From contig JAKBCE010000003.1 of the NCBI GenBank assembly GCA_021808195.1, forward strand, positions 1 through 64,000: a DNA stretch of 64,000 nucleotides. The letters run 5' to 3'. The notes beneath the pieces were generated by a model. It searched no databases. It was not told the DNA's origin and saw only the letters and a program-made list of their open reading frames with translations. Position numbers and translations under genes: made by a program. Below are positions 17,289 through 25,397 of this stretch, piece by piece (the stretch's first letter is position 1; every line of letters begins with the position of its first letter). The DNA comes from Pseudomonadota bacterium. GTDB taxonomy: Bacteria > Pseudomonadota > Gammaproteobacteria > Steroidobacterales > Steroidobacteraceae.

Positions 17289-19034
17289 TCAGTCGCTGAA
17301 CTGCAGACGGTGCAACTGCGCGTACAGCCCCCCGCTGGCCAGCAGCTCACCGTGCGTGCCGCTCTCGATCACCGCGCCGGCATCGAGCACGAGGATGCGA
17401 TCGGCCTGCTCGACGGTCGAGAGCCGGTGCGCGATGACAAACGTGGTCCGGTTGTGCACCAGGTGCGCGAGTGCGGCCTGGATGTGCCGCTCGGCCTCGG
17501 TATCGAGCGCCGAGGTGGCCTCATCGAGGATCAAAATCGGCGCATCCTTCAGCAGCGCCCGCGCAATCGCGATGCGCTGGCGCTGCCCGCCCGAGAGCAG
17601 CACGCCGCGGTCCCCGACCAGCGTATCGAGCCCCTGCGGCAGCGCCGCGGCAAACTCGAGCACGTGGGCCGCCTCAGCCGCGCGCAGCAGCGCCTGTTCA
17701 CTCACCTGGCGGCCGAACGCGATGTTGTTGCGGATCGTGTCATCGAAGAGCGTCACCTCCTGGCTCACCACCGCGATCTGCTCGCGCAGCGCCTTCAGCT
17801 CGTACTCGCGCACGTCGCGCCCGTCGATCAGGATCGCGCCGGCCGTCACGTCATAAAAGCGCGGCAGCAGGTTGACCAGCGTCGATTTGCCGCTGCCCGA
17901 GCGCCCGACGATCGCCAGTTGCGAGCCGCTCGGCATCGCGAACGACACCCCGCGCAGCGCACTCGGGCCGCCCTCGGCATAGGCGAAGCTCACGTCGCGA
18001 TACTCGACCGTTCCGCGCACCCGCGGCGGTCGGTAATCACCCGTCTCGGGCTCACTCGGCGCATCGAGCAGCTCAAACAGACTCTGCGCCGCGGCGATGC
18101 CCTGCTGCATCGGCCCGGACTGGCTCACCACCTCGCGCAGCGGCTGAGCCATGCTGGTGAGGGCGGTGAAAAACCCGAGCAGGTCGCCGAGGCTCATATG
18201 CCCCTCGACCCGACTGCGGATCGCGAGCGCGAGCACCACCGCGCCGCCGATCGTCGTGACCATCTGCACCGTGGGATTGGCGAGTCCATTGGTGAGGATG
18301 GCCCGCATGTTCGAGCGGCGGTTGTGTTCGTTAACGCGCTCGAACTGCGCCGCCAGATGCGCCTGTGCCCCGTAGATCTTCACCAGCCGTGGTGACTCCA
18401 GGCTCTCCTTGGCGAGGCGGGTCACATCCTCCATCGAGTGCTGGATGCGTCGGCCGTAGCGGCGGAACTTGTGATTGATCACCGAGACCAACCAGCCGGC
18501 CACCGGCCCGACGATGAGCGCAATCAGCGTCAGGTGCAGGTTCTTCCACAGCAGGTAGGTGAGCAGCCCGACGATGGTCAGTCCAGCGCGCAGCACGATG
18601 ATGACCGAGCTGGTCGAGGCCTGGCCGACCTGCTCACAGTTGTAGGTGAGGCGCGAGAGCAGCGAACCGACGGCCTGCCGGTCGAAGAACGACACCGGCA
18701 GCTCGAGCATGCGCGCGAAGACCTCCCCGCGCAGGCGCTTGACGATGCGCCGGCCGACGTAGCCGATGCAGTACGTCTGGGTGAAATTGCCGATACCGCG
18801 ACCGATGAACAGCACCACCAGCAGCGCCGGGATCCACAGAATCTGACGCGGATCGGGATGCGTGAGCGTATCGCCGAGGTGCTGGGCGAGCTCAGCGAAG
18901 CTGGCCGTGCTCGCCGCATAGAGCGTGCTGCCGAGAATACCGAGTACGAACACCCCGAGTTGTGGGCGCAGATACCCGAGCAGCCGGCGGTAGGTGCGCC
19001 GCGCCTCCTCTTGCCCGTCCTCGGCGCCGCTCAC
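17289..19034 (-). CDS. msbA: Lipid A flippase, ABC exporter
   Basis: A 581-residue half-transporter: an N-terminal six-helix membrane domain (residues about 15-320) and a C-terminal ATPase with Walker A GRSGSGKST, signature LSGGQRQR, Walker B ILILDEATSALD and an H-loop histidine in VIAHRLSTV. It flips core-lipid A across the inner membrane. Its start overlaps the exbD stop by 4 bp (ATGA) and lpxK follows 6 bp after its end, the classical msbA-lpxK pairing. This arrangement separates it from general multidrug exporters. Confidence 0.95.
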   Translation of the reverse strand: MSGAEDGQEEARRTYRRLLGYLRPQLGVFVLGILGSTLYAASTASFAELAQHLGDTLTHPDPRQILWIPALLVVLFIGRGIGNFTQTYCIGYVGRRIVKRLRGEVFARMLELPVSFFDRQAVGSLLSRLTYNCEQVGQASTSSVIIVLRAGLTIVGLLTYLLWKNLHLTLIALIVGPVAGWLVSVINHKFRRYGRRIQHSMEDVTRLAKESLESPRLVKIYGAQAHLAAQFERVNEHNRRSNMRAILTNGLANPTVQMVTTIGGAVVLALAIRSRVEGHMSLGDLLGFFTALTSMAQPLREVVSQSGPMQQGIAAAQSLFELLDAPSEPETGDYRPPRVRGTVEYRDVSFAYAEGGPSALRGVSFAMPSGSQLAIVGRSGSGKSTLVNLLPRFYDVTAGAILIDGRDVREYELKALREQIAVVSQEVTLFDDTIRNNIAFGRQVSEQALLRAAEAAHVLEFAAALPQGLDTLVGDRGVLLSGGQRQRIAIARALLKDAPILILDEATSALDTEAERHIQAALAHLVHNRTTFVIAHRLSTVEQADRILVLDAGAVIESGTHGELLASGGLYAQLHRLQFSD

Positions 19035-19462
19035 GAGCCGCTCTCGAGGTGCGCCTTGATGGTGGCAATGTCGAGCTTGACGAAGCCGAGCTCGCCGAGC
19101 ACGTCCATCGCCGTGACCACCGATTGCTGCGTGGCGCGTGCATCGGCGCGGATCAACACCGCCTCACTGCGCGCCCCAGCCGGCTCACCGGCAAGCGCCG
19201 CCCGCAGAGTATCCGGACTGTTGTTGAGCAGTTCGCGGCCGTTGACGAGGTAATCGCCATTCGCGGTCACCGTCACCACCACCGCGTGCGGCCGCGACTG
19301 CGCCGCCGGCACCGCCCCGGCGCGCGGCAGCACGACGTGCAATCGCCCCTCCTGGGTAAAGTGGCTCGAGAGCATGAAAAACACCACCAACAGCAGCACG
19401 ACGTCGATCAGCGATACGACGTTGATTTCCGGCTCCTCGTGGCGCCGCGGCTTGAGGTTCAT
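19031..19462 (-). CDS. exbD: Biopolymer transport protein ExbD/TolR family
   Basis: A 143-residue inner-membrane protein with one transmembrane helix (residues about 14-32, NVVSLIDVVLLLVVFFML) that includes the essential membrane aspartate (Asp20), and a periplasmic domain ending in LGELGFVKLDIAT. With ExbB it uses the proton gradient to energise TonB or a relative. The open frame extends far upstream, but the ATG at 19462 lies 7 bp after the exbB stop and gives the normal length. Location next to msbA, rather than tolA-tolB-pal, favours the ExbD type. It could serve the three TonB-dependent receptors in this window. Confidence 0.92.
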   Translation of the reverse strand: MNLKPRRHEEPEINVVSLIDVVLLLVVFFMLSSHFTQEGRLHVVLPRAGAVPAAQSRPHAVVVTVTANGDYLVNGRELLNNSPDTLRAALAGEPAGARSEAVLIRADARATQQSVVTAMDVLGELGFVKLDIATIKAHLESGS

Positions 19463-19469
19463 GTGCGGA

Positions 19470-20096
19470 TCAGGCGTCGCTCGCGGCGGCTTTACCTGCC
19501 GCTTCGAGCGCATCGGCCATGCGCAGCGCGTGCTTTTCCATCTCGACGACGATGCCCTCGACTTTGCCGCGCAGATATCGGTAGGAGATGAGCGAGGGGA
19601 TCGCCACGACGAGCCCCGCGGCCGTACAGACCAACGCCTCGGCGATGCCGCCGGAGAGCGCCCGGGGATTGCCCATGCTGCTGCTCTGGATGGCATCGAA
19701 GGCGCGAATGATGCCCGTGACGGTCCCAAGCAGCCCGAGCAGCGGGGAGATGCCGGCGATGGTGCCGAGCGTATTGAGGAATCGCTCGAGTTCGTGCACC
19801 ACGTGCCGGCCGGCATCCTCGAGCCGCTCCATCAGCACCTCGTGAGGCCGGTGGCGATTGGCGAGTCCCGCGGCCAGCAGCCGCCCGAGCGGAGAGTGCT
19901 GCTCGAGCGCGGCGATCACCTTGTCAGTGACCTGCCCGGTCTCGATGAGCTGCCAGACCTTCTGCGGCAGATCGCGCGGCAACACGCGCCGGTCCTGCAG
20001 GGTCCAGAGCCGCTCGAACACGATCGCCGCGGCGACGATCGAGCAGAAGATGATCGGCCACATCAGCGGGCCGCCGGCCCGCACGATTTCCCACAT
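19470..20096 (-). CDS. exbB: MotA/TolQ/ExbB proton channel protein
   Basis: A 208-residue inner-membrane protein with three hydrophobic segments: WPIIFCSIVAAAIVFERLW near the start, and a pair around GISPLLGLLGTVTGIIRAF and EALVCTAAGLVVAIPSLISY that carry the glycine-rich channel motif of the family. Start chosen at 20096, where GGGGTC precedes the ATG and the usual MWEIVRAGG N-terminus begins. It is the first gene of the exbB-exbD-msbA-lpxK-Trm112-kdsB group and is divergent from the DUF2062 gene, with 107 bp between them for promoters. Confidence 0.93.
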   Translation of the reverse strand: MWEIVRAGGPLMWPIIFCSIVAAAIVFERLWTLQDRRVLPRDLPQKVWQLIETGQVTDKVIAALEQHSPLGRLLAAGLANRHRPHEVLMERLEDAGRHVVHELERFLNTLGTIAGISPLLGLLGTVTGIIRAFDAIQSSSMGNPRALSGGIAEALVCTAAGLVVAIPSLISYRYLRGKVEGIVVEMEKHALRMADALEAAGKAAASDA

Positions 20097-20203
20097 CAAA
20101 CGACCCCAATCAAGCAGTGAGGCGGCATCATACCTAAGTGCGCCCGGCACCGAAACGCAGCGCGCGGCCGGCACTGTCGCTCGCGTGGTACAGTGGCTTG
20201 CTT

Positions 20204-20722
20204 ATGCCCCGGCGCATGCTGAAGAAGATCCTGCCCAAGCCCCACCACCTCGAGGGGCACCGGCTGCTGCGCGTGTTCGGCGATCGGCTGATGGACCCGC
20301 GACTGTGGGTCGTGCACCGGCGCTCGGTGACGGGCGCATTTGGCGTGGGCCTCGCCATCTGCTTCATTCCACTGCCGGTGCACACGCTGGTGGCCGGGCT
20401 GATCGCACTCACCTGGCGACTGAACGTGCCGGCCATCTACGGCACGATCTTCCTGGTCAATAATCCGCTCACCATGGTGCCGATCTACTACCTCGCCTAC
20501 CGGGTGGGCGCGGTGCTGCTGCGCACCCCGGCACAGCACTTCGCCTTTCACCTGAGCTGGCAGTGGCTGCAATACGGCCTCGGACCGCTGTGGCGGCCGT
20601 TCCTGCTCGGCTGCCTGGTGTGCTCGCTGCTCGCCGGGCTGGCCGGCTGGTGCGCGCTTGAGTTCGTGTGGCGCTGGGAGGTCAGGCGGCGCTACCGGAC
20701 GCGTCACTGCGCGGCGCCGTAG
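20204..20722 (+). CDS. DUF2062 membrane protein
   Basis: A 172-residue inner-membrane protein of the DUF2062 family. The N-terminus [20 protein letters not shown] followed by [12 protein letters not shown] is characteristic, then three hydrophobic segments ([55 protein letters not shown]). Function is unknown. The gene regularly lies near exbB or lol genes in gammaproteobacteria, as here. Its last 41 bp overlap the 3' end of lolD on the opposite strand, so the two transcripts are complementary at their ends. Confidence 0.88.
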   Translation: MPRRMLKKILPKPHHLEGHRLLRVFGDRLMDPRLWVVHRRSVTGAFGVGLAICFIPLPVHTLVAGLIALTWRLNVPAIYGTIFLVNNPLTMVPIYYLAYRVGAVLLRTPAQHFAFHLSWQWLQYGLGPLWRPFLLGCLVCSLLAGLAGWCALEFVWRWEVRRRYRTRHCAAP

Positions 20723-21488
20723 CGCCGCGGTGCTCGCACAGCCGTCCGCTCTGCAATGCATAGATGCGATCCATTCGGCCGGCGAGCCGCGGATCGTGCG
20801 TGACGACGATGAGACTGGTGCCGCGTTCGCGGTTCAGTTCGAGCATCAGCTCAAACACCGCTTCGGCATTGGCGCCATCGAGATTGCCGGTGGGTTCATC
20901 GGCGAGCACGATCTTCGGCTCCGTCACGAGCGCCCGCGCCACCGCAGCGCGCTGGCGCTCCCCGCCGGAGAGCTGATGCGGCCGATGCGCCAGCCGCCCG
21001 CCGAGTCCCACCCGCTCGAGCAACTCCTGCGCGCGCGCACGCGCCTCGGCGACCGGTGTGCGCCGCACCAGCAGCGGCATCGCCACGTTCTCGAGCGCGG
21101 AGAACTCCGGCAGCAGATGGTGGAACTGGTACACGAAGCCGAGCGTGCGGTTGCGCAGCATGGCGCGCTCCTTCTCGCTGAGCGCGTGAATGTCCCGCCC
21201 ATCGATCAATACCCGCCCGCGGGTCGGTCGATCGAGTCCGCCCAGGATCTGCAGCAGCGTCGTCTTGCCTGAGCCGGATGCGCCGATGATCGCGAGGCGC
21301 TCGGCCGAGCGCACCGTCAATGCAACCCCCTGCAGCACCTCGAGAGTGGTCGGGCCCTGCACGAAACTGCGTCCGACGTCGCGTGCCTCGAGCACAGCCT
21401 GCCCATCCTGGGACGGAGGCGTGTCGCGCTGCTGCGGGCGAGCCCCTCTGTCGTGCGTGGCCGAAAGCCCCCCGGACGAATCATTCAT
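20682..21488 (-). CDS. lolD: Lipoprotein-releasing ABC transporter ATPase
   Basis: A 268-residue ATPase of the Lol system, which extracts lipoproteins from the inner membrane for LolA. Walker A is [10 protein letters not shown], signature LSGGERQR, Walker [14 protein letters not shown], and the LolD-typical [18 protein letters not shown] lies between. The N-terminus has about 35 extra residues ([14 protein letters not shown]) before the usual [11 protein letters not shown]; the ATG overlaps the upstream permease stop by 8 bp, which supports this start. The C-terminus overlaps the convergent DUF2062 gene by 41 bp. Confidence 0.95.
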   Translation of the reverse strand: MNDSSGGLSATHDRGARPQQRDTPPSQDGQAVLEARDVGRSFVQGPTTLEVLQGVALTVRSAERLAIIGASGSGKTTLLQILGGLDRPTRGRVLIDGRDIHALSEKERAMLRNRTLGFVYQFHHLLPEFSALENVAMPLLVRRTPVAEARARAQELLERVGLGGRLAHRPHQLSGGERQRAAVARALVTEPKIVLADEPTGNLDGANAEAVFELMLELNRERGTSLIVVTHDPRLAGRMDRIYALQSGRLCEHRGATAPRSDASGSAA

Positions 21489-22734
21489 GGCGCAGCGCCT
21501 CGGCCGGTGCGGTGCGCGCGGCACGCCAGGCCGGGTACACCGTCGCGAGCGCGCACAGCAGGAACGCCACGCCGCACACGCGCAGCACGTCGAATCCCTC
21601 GACGTAGGCGGGAAGCTCGCTCATGTAATACACCTTGGGATTGAGAAATTGAGTGTGCAGCAGCCGCTCGAGCAGCCCGACCAGGCTCTGCAGGTGCTCG
21701 GCGAGGAGCACCCCGAGGCCGGCCCCCAGTGCGGTGCCGGCGAGCCCGATCAGCAGTCCCTGAATGGCGAATACCGCCAGCACATTAACCGGGGCGGCGC
21801 CCAGGGTCCGCAGGATCGCGATATCGGCCTGCTTTTCCTTCACGATCATCACCAGGGTCGCCACGATGTTGAAGGCCGCGACAGCGACGATCATCGAGAG
21901 GATGACGAACATCATCGACTTGGTGATCTGGATGGAGCGGAAGAAGTTGGCAAGGTGGTCGGTCCAATCGCTGACGTAGTAACCCGAGCCGCCGAGGTCA
22001 TAGGCGATGCGGCGCACCACCTGCGGGGCCTGCCACGGATCGGTCAGCTTCAGTCGCAGCCCCGTCACCCGACCGGGTGCGAGCGCGAACAGCCGCGCCG
22101 CATCGGTGATGTTGACCAGCGCGAGCTGCCGGTCGTACTGATACATCCCGGAGTGAAACAGTCCGACGACCCGAAAGCGGCGCATGCGCGGCATCAGCCC
22201 GGCCGGGGTCGCAATGCCCTCCGGCGCGATCAACACCACCGAGCCGCCGGGCCGCACGTGCAGCGCCCGGGCCAGGTCGACCCCGAGGATCACGCCATAA
22301 CCTCCCGCGCGCAGCGCGCCGAGATCCCCATGCTCCAGATGGCGCGCCAGGGCGGTGACATGTACCTCCTGCTGCGGCAACACCCCGCGCACCGCAGCAC
22401 CGGCGATGTATTGCCCGTGAGTGAGCAGCGCCTGTTGCTGCACATACGGGGCGACCGCCCGCACGTCGCGTTGCATACGCACCCGCTGCTCGAGCGCACG
22501 CCAGTCCCCGATGCTGCCGTGCAGCCCCATCAGGCTGGCATCGGCGGTGACATCGAGAATACGGCTGCGCAGTTCGCGGCCGAAGCCATTCATCACCGAG
22601 AGCACCACGATCAGCGTGGCGACCCCGAGGGCGAGTCCGCACACGGACATCACCGCCACGAACGAGACGAACCCGCGCCGGTGCGTCGAGCGCAGATGCC
22701 GCGTGCCGATCAACCACTCATAGGCGTCGAACAT
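21481..22734 (-). CDS. LolC/LolE-family lipoprotein-releasing permease (second copy)
   Basis: A 417-residue inner-membrane FtsX-type permease. The first helix carries [19 protein letters not shown], the hallmark of LolC/E, followed by a periplasmic domain of about 200 residues and three helices near the C-terminus ([19 protein letters not shown], then [19 protein letters not shown] and [18 protein letters not shown]), ending [12 protein letters not shown]. It lies between another LolC/E gene 7 bp upstream and lolD, which it overlaps by 8 bp. One of the two tandem permeases should be LolC-like (binding LolA) and the other LolE-like; I cannot tell which from sequence by eye. Confidence 0.93.
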   Translation of the reverse strand: MFDAYEWLIGTRHLRSTHRRGFVSFVAVMSVCGLALGVATLIVVLSVMNGFGRELRSRILDVTADASLMGLHGSIGDWRALEQRVRMQRDVRAVAPYVQQQALLTHGQYIAGAAVRGVLPQQEVHVTALARHLEHGDLGALRAGGYGVILGVDLARALHVRPGGSVVLIAPEGIATPAGLMPRMRRFRVVGLFHSGMYQYDRQLALVNITDAARLFALAPGRVTGLRLKLTDPWQAPQVVRRIAYDLGGSGYYVSDWTDHLANFFRSIQITKSMMFVILSMIVAVAAFNIVATLVMIVKEKQADIAILRTLGAAPVNVLAVFAIQGLLIGLAGTALGAGLGVLLAEHLQSLVGLLERLLHTQFLNPKVYYMSELPAYVEGFDVLRVCGVAFLLCALATVYPAWRAARTAPAEALRHE

Positions 22735-22741
22735 CGTTGGC

Positions 22742-24007
22742 CTACTCGTAGCGCAGCGCTTCGGCCGGCGCCACCCGTGCGGCGCGCACTGCCGGATACA
22801 CCGTGGCCGCTGCCGTCAGCACGAGCGCCGAGACGCCAATCAGCGCCACGTTGCTCCATTTGACCACCGCCGGAATGGTGGTCACGTAATACACGCTGGA
22901 GTTGAAGATTTGAAAGCCGAAGGTGTGCTCGAGGAAGCTCGCCACTGCATTGACGTGAAAGGCGATCGCAAGACCGAGTCCGACCCCGAGTCCGACCCCG
23001 AGCCAGCCGATGGTGAGTCCCTGGGTGAGGAAGATGGCCAGCACGCGCGCCGGCGAGGCGCCGAAGGTACGCAGGATCGCAATGTCGGTGCGCTTGTCGG
23101 TGACCACCATCACCAGCATTGCAACGATGTTGAAGGCGGCCACCGCCACGATCAGCAGCAGAATCAGTGACATCATGGTCTTCTCGATGCGGATCGCACG
23201 AAAATACGCCGCATTGTCCTGCGTCCAGTCAATCACCCGAAAGCCCTTGGGCAGGCGCGCGCGCAGCGCGGCGGAAATCGCCGGTGCATCGAGCGCATTG
23301 CGGTAGCGCACCCGCAGGCCCTGATCGAGCCCGCCGCCGGGCAGCAGCGCGCGCACATCGGCGATGTTGCCGTAGACGAGCGTCGCGTCGCTGTCGGCGA
23401 GACCGACCGAGAACACCCCGGCGACGGTGAAGCGGTGCAGCTGCGGCACGGGCAGCCCACCGGCGCTCACCCCGGGGATGAGCAGTGTCAGCTGATCCCC
23501 CGGCTCGAGGCCGAGTTCCTCGGCAATCACCTCCCCGAGAATCACCCGATCGGCACCGGGCCGCAATGCCGCGAGCGCCCCGGCCGTGCTCACCCGCGCC
23601 AGGCGGGTCACGGCCGGCTCGGCCGCCGGATCGATGCCACGCAGCAACACCGGCAGCATCTGCGGGGTGCGCACGGCGAGCGCCTGGGACTGCACGAACG
23701 GAGCGACGCCGCTCACCCCGGGGCTCGCACGCACGCGCTGCTCGAGCGCCTTCCAGAGCGCCGGGGCGGGGGTGCCGGCCGTCTCGGCCGAGCGGCTCGC
23801 GACCACGCGTGCGTCGGCATCGAGGGCGAGCAGCCGCTGGCGCAGATCACCCTCGAAACCGTTCATGACCGAGAGAATGACGATGAGCGCCGCCACCCCG
23901 ACACACACGCCCGCGAGGGAGGTCCAGGTGATGAACGACACGAAGAACTTGTGCGAGCGAGCGCGCACGTAGCGCCAGCCCACGAACAGCGACAGCGGGT
24001 GAAACAT
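22742..24007 (-). CDS. LolC/LolE-family lipoprotein-releasing permease (first copy)
   Basis: A 421-residue permease homologous to its downstream neighbour: LIVILSVMNGFEGDLRQRLL in the first helix, [38 protein letters not shown] and VSALVLTAAATVYPAV, ending ARVAPAEALRYE. The ATG at 24007 starts the normal MFHPLSLFVGWRYVRA text; open frame upstream is not conserved. As first gene of the lol operon it faces the SmpA-like gene at 24135 across 127 bp. Tandem copies read as a LolCDE complex with two different membrane subunits rather than a LolF homodimer. Confidence 0.93.
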   Translation of the reverse strand: MFHPLSLFVGWRYVRARSHKFFVSFITWTSLAGVCVGVAALIVILSVMNGFEGDLRQRLLALDADARVVASRSAETAGTPAPALWKALEQRVRASPGVSGVAPFVQSQALAVRTPQMLPVLLRGIDPAAEPAVTRLARVSTAGALAALRPGADRVILGEVIAEELGLEPGDQLTLLIPGVSAGGLPVPQLHRFTVAGVFSVGLADSDATLVYGNIADVRALLPGGGLDQGLRVRYRNALDAPAISAALRARLPKGFRVIDWTQDNAAYFRAIRIEKTMMSLILLLIVAVAAFNIVAMLVMVVTDKRTDIAILRTFGASPARVLAIFLTQGLTIGWLGVGLGVGLGLAIAFHVNAVASFLEHTFGFQIFNSSVYYVTTIPAVVKWSNVALIGVSALVLTAAATVYPAVRAARVAPAEALRYE

Positions 24008-24088
24008 GCGCGGATTTAACCATAGTTCCGCCCCGGCCCGCCGGCTGCACTGGGTCACAGATTTGGGCGCCACCGCGGAGCGGTCGCT

Positions 24089-24115
24089 TTGACAAAATGC
24101 CCCCGGGTGTATAGT
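24089..24115 (+). promoter_or_regulatory. Sigma-70-type promoter for the SmpA-like gene
   Basis: TTGACA at 24089-24094 is a perfect -35 and TATAGT at 24110-24115 a good -10. The spacer is only 15 bp, shorter than the optimal 17, so activity may be moderate or need a regulator. Transcription would start about 12 bases before the ATG region at 24135. Confidence 0.5.
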
Positions 24116-24134
24116 CCGCGCCGGAGGTTCCGAC

Positions 24135-24425
24135 ATGCGCGCCCGAATACTTTTGGCCGTGCTGATCGCCGGCGCGATGAGCGCTGCGGCGACAGCCGCA
24201 ACGAGGGTGGTGGACGGCCGGCTGCAGCTCGTGCCGAGCACGGTGCCCCGTCCGCATCGCAGCCAGACCATGCGCCAGGTCGAGCAGCGCTTCGGGGCGC
24301 CCGAGCGGCGCTATCCGGCCGTCGGACGCCCGCCCATCACGCGCTGGGACTACCCCGCATTCAGCGTCTACTTCGAGTACAACCGGGTGGTGCACGCCGT
24401 CGTGCATGCCGCCGCCGCGAACTGA
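24135..24425 (+). CDS. Small exported SmpA/BamE-like protein
   Basis: A 96-residue protein with a signal peptide (LLAVLIAGAMSAAATAA, cleavage near residue 22). The mature part has TMRQVEQRFGAPERRYPAVG, then PPITRWDYPAFSVYFEYNRVVHAV. The first is the two-helix 'G.P' motif and the second the strand pair seen in SmpA/OmlA (BamE)-like folds. It lacks a lipobox, so it is probably periplasmic. Conserved small genes of this kind are common in Xanthomonadales-like genomes without a proven function. Its own promoter is visible, and no operon partner lies directly downstream. Confidence 0.75.
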   Translation: MRARILLAVLIAGAMSAAATAATRVVDGRLQLVPSTVPRPHRSQTMRQVEQRFGAPERRYPAVGRPPITRWDYPAFSVYFEYNRVVHAVVHAAAAN

Positions 24426-24584
24426 ATCCGCGCACGCTTAAGTCTCGCCCCCCAGAGCCGTTAACCTTAATACGGTGCGCGGCTTGCAGCGCGCCCCCGC
24501 CCCGGGGGTCGCCAACCTGCGACGCACTACGCAGGGATTATGGTAGGCTCACGTTTCACAGAAGAATGATGGGATAACCGTCCC

Positions 24585-25397
24585 GTGGCACTGGATAATT
24601 CGCTCAACATCGAGGAGCTGATCCGCGCCGGCTCGGTGCGCCGCGAGCTCGCCCAGGCCCATCTGCAGGCCGAGGTGCGCCGACGCGAGGAAGTCCTGCG
24701 GCGCGCGGTGCGTCGCTACGTCTCCCCGCAGCTGGCGGAGAAAATCCTCGAGGACGTGCACCTGCGCGAGACGCTGCTGTCGGCCGACGATCTGCGTACC
24801 CATGCGGTGGTGCTGTTTGCGGATCTGCGCGGCTTTACCGGCCTGTCCGAGCGGCTCGAGCCGCGCCAGGTCGTGCCACTGCTGAATGAGTATTTCTCGC
24901 TGCTCACCGAAATCACGCTGCGTCACGACGGCACAGTGTTCCACATGGCCGGGGACTGCCTGATGCTCGGCTTCGGCGTGCCGCTCGAGCAGCCCGACGG
25001 TCCCGGCCGCGCCGTGCGCGCCGCCCAGGAGATGCTCTGCAGTTTCGCCGAGCTCGCCGGCTCGTGGGTCAGCCGCTACGGGGTCGATGCCGGGCTCGGC
25101 ATCGGCATCAACGAAGGGGACGTGGTCGCCGGCAACATCGGTTCGAGCTCTTATATGAGCTACACGCTGATCGGTGACACGGTGAACGTCGCCGCCCGGC
25201 TCTGTCAGCGGGCCCGTGCCGGGGAGATGCTCTTTTCGGACACGGTCAAGCAGTCCCTCGATGCGCTCGGGCTGGATGTCGGCGCCACCCCCCTGCCCCC
25301 CATGCAGCTGCGCGGCCGCCGCCGCAGCATCGACATTTTCTGCGTGCCCGCCGCCGTGCCACGCACCCAGCTTACGGAAGTTCCGGTCGCAGTTTGA
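24585..25397 (+). CDS. Class III adenylate/guanylate cyclase
   Basis: A 270-residue cytoplasmic cyclase with a helical N-terminal stalk (residues 10-65, probably coiled coil) and a class III catalytic domain. Metal-binding aspartates are Asp80 (FADLRGFTGLSE) and Asp124 (AGDCLMLGFG); the transition-state pair is Asn201 and Arg205 in IGDTVNVAARL. The aspartate of IGD usual in adenylate cyclases is present (Asp198). The adenine-contacting lysine position appears to be His120 (TVFHMAGD), so nucleotide specificity is uncertain. The start is GTG, with GGGA upstream. The stop overlaps the TTG start of mfd. There is no sensor domain beyond the stalk. Confidence 0.9.
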   Translation: MALDNSLNIEELIRAGSVRRELAQAHLQAEVRRREEVLRRAVRRYVSPQLAEKILEDVHLRETLLSADDLRTHAVVLFADLRGFTGLSERLEPRQVVPLLNEYFSLLTEITLRHDGTVFHMAGDCLMLGFGVPLEQPDGPGRAVRAAQEMLCSFAELAGSWVSRYGVDAGLGIGINEGDVVAGNIGSSSYMSYTLIGDTVNVAARLCQRARAGEMLFSDTVKQSLDALGLDVGATPLPPMQLRGRRRSIDIFCVPAAVPRTQLTEVPVAV

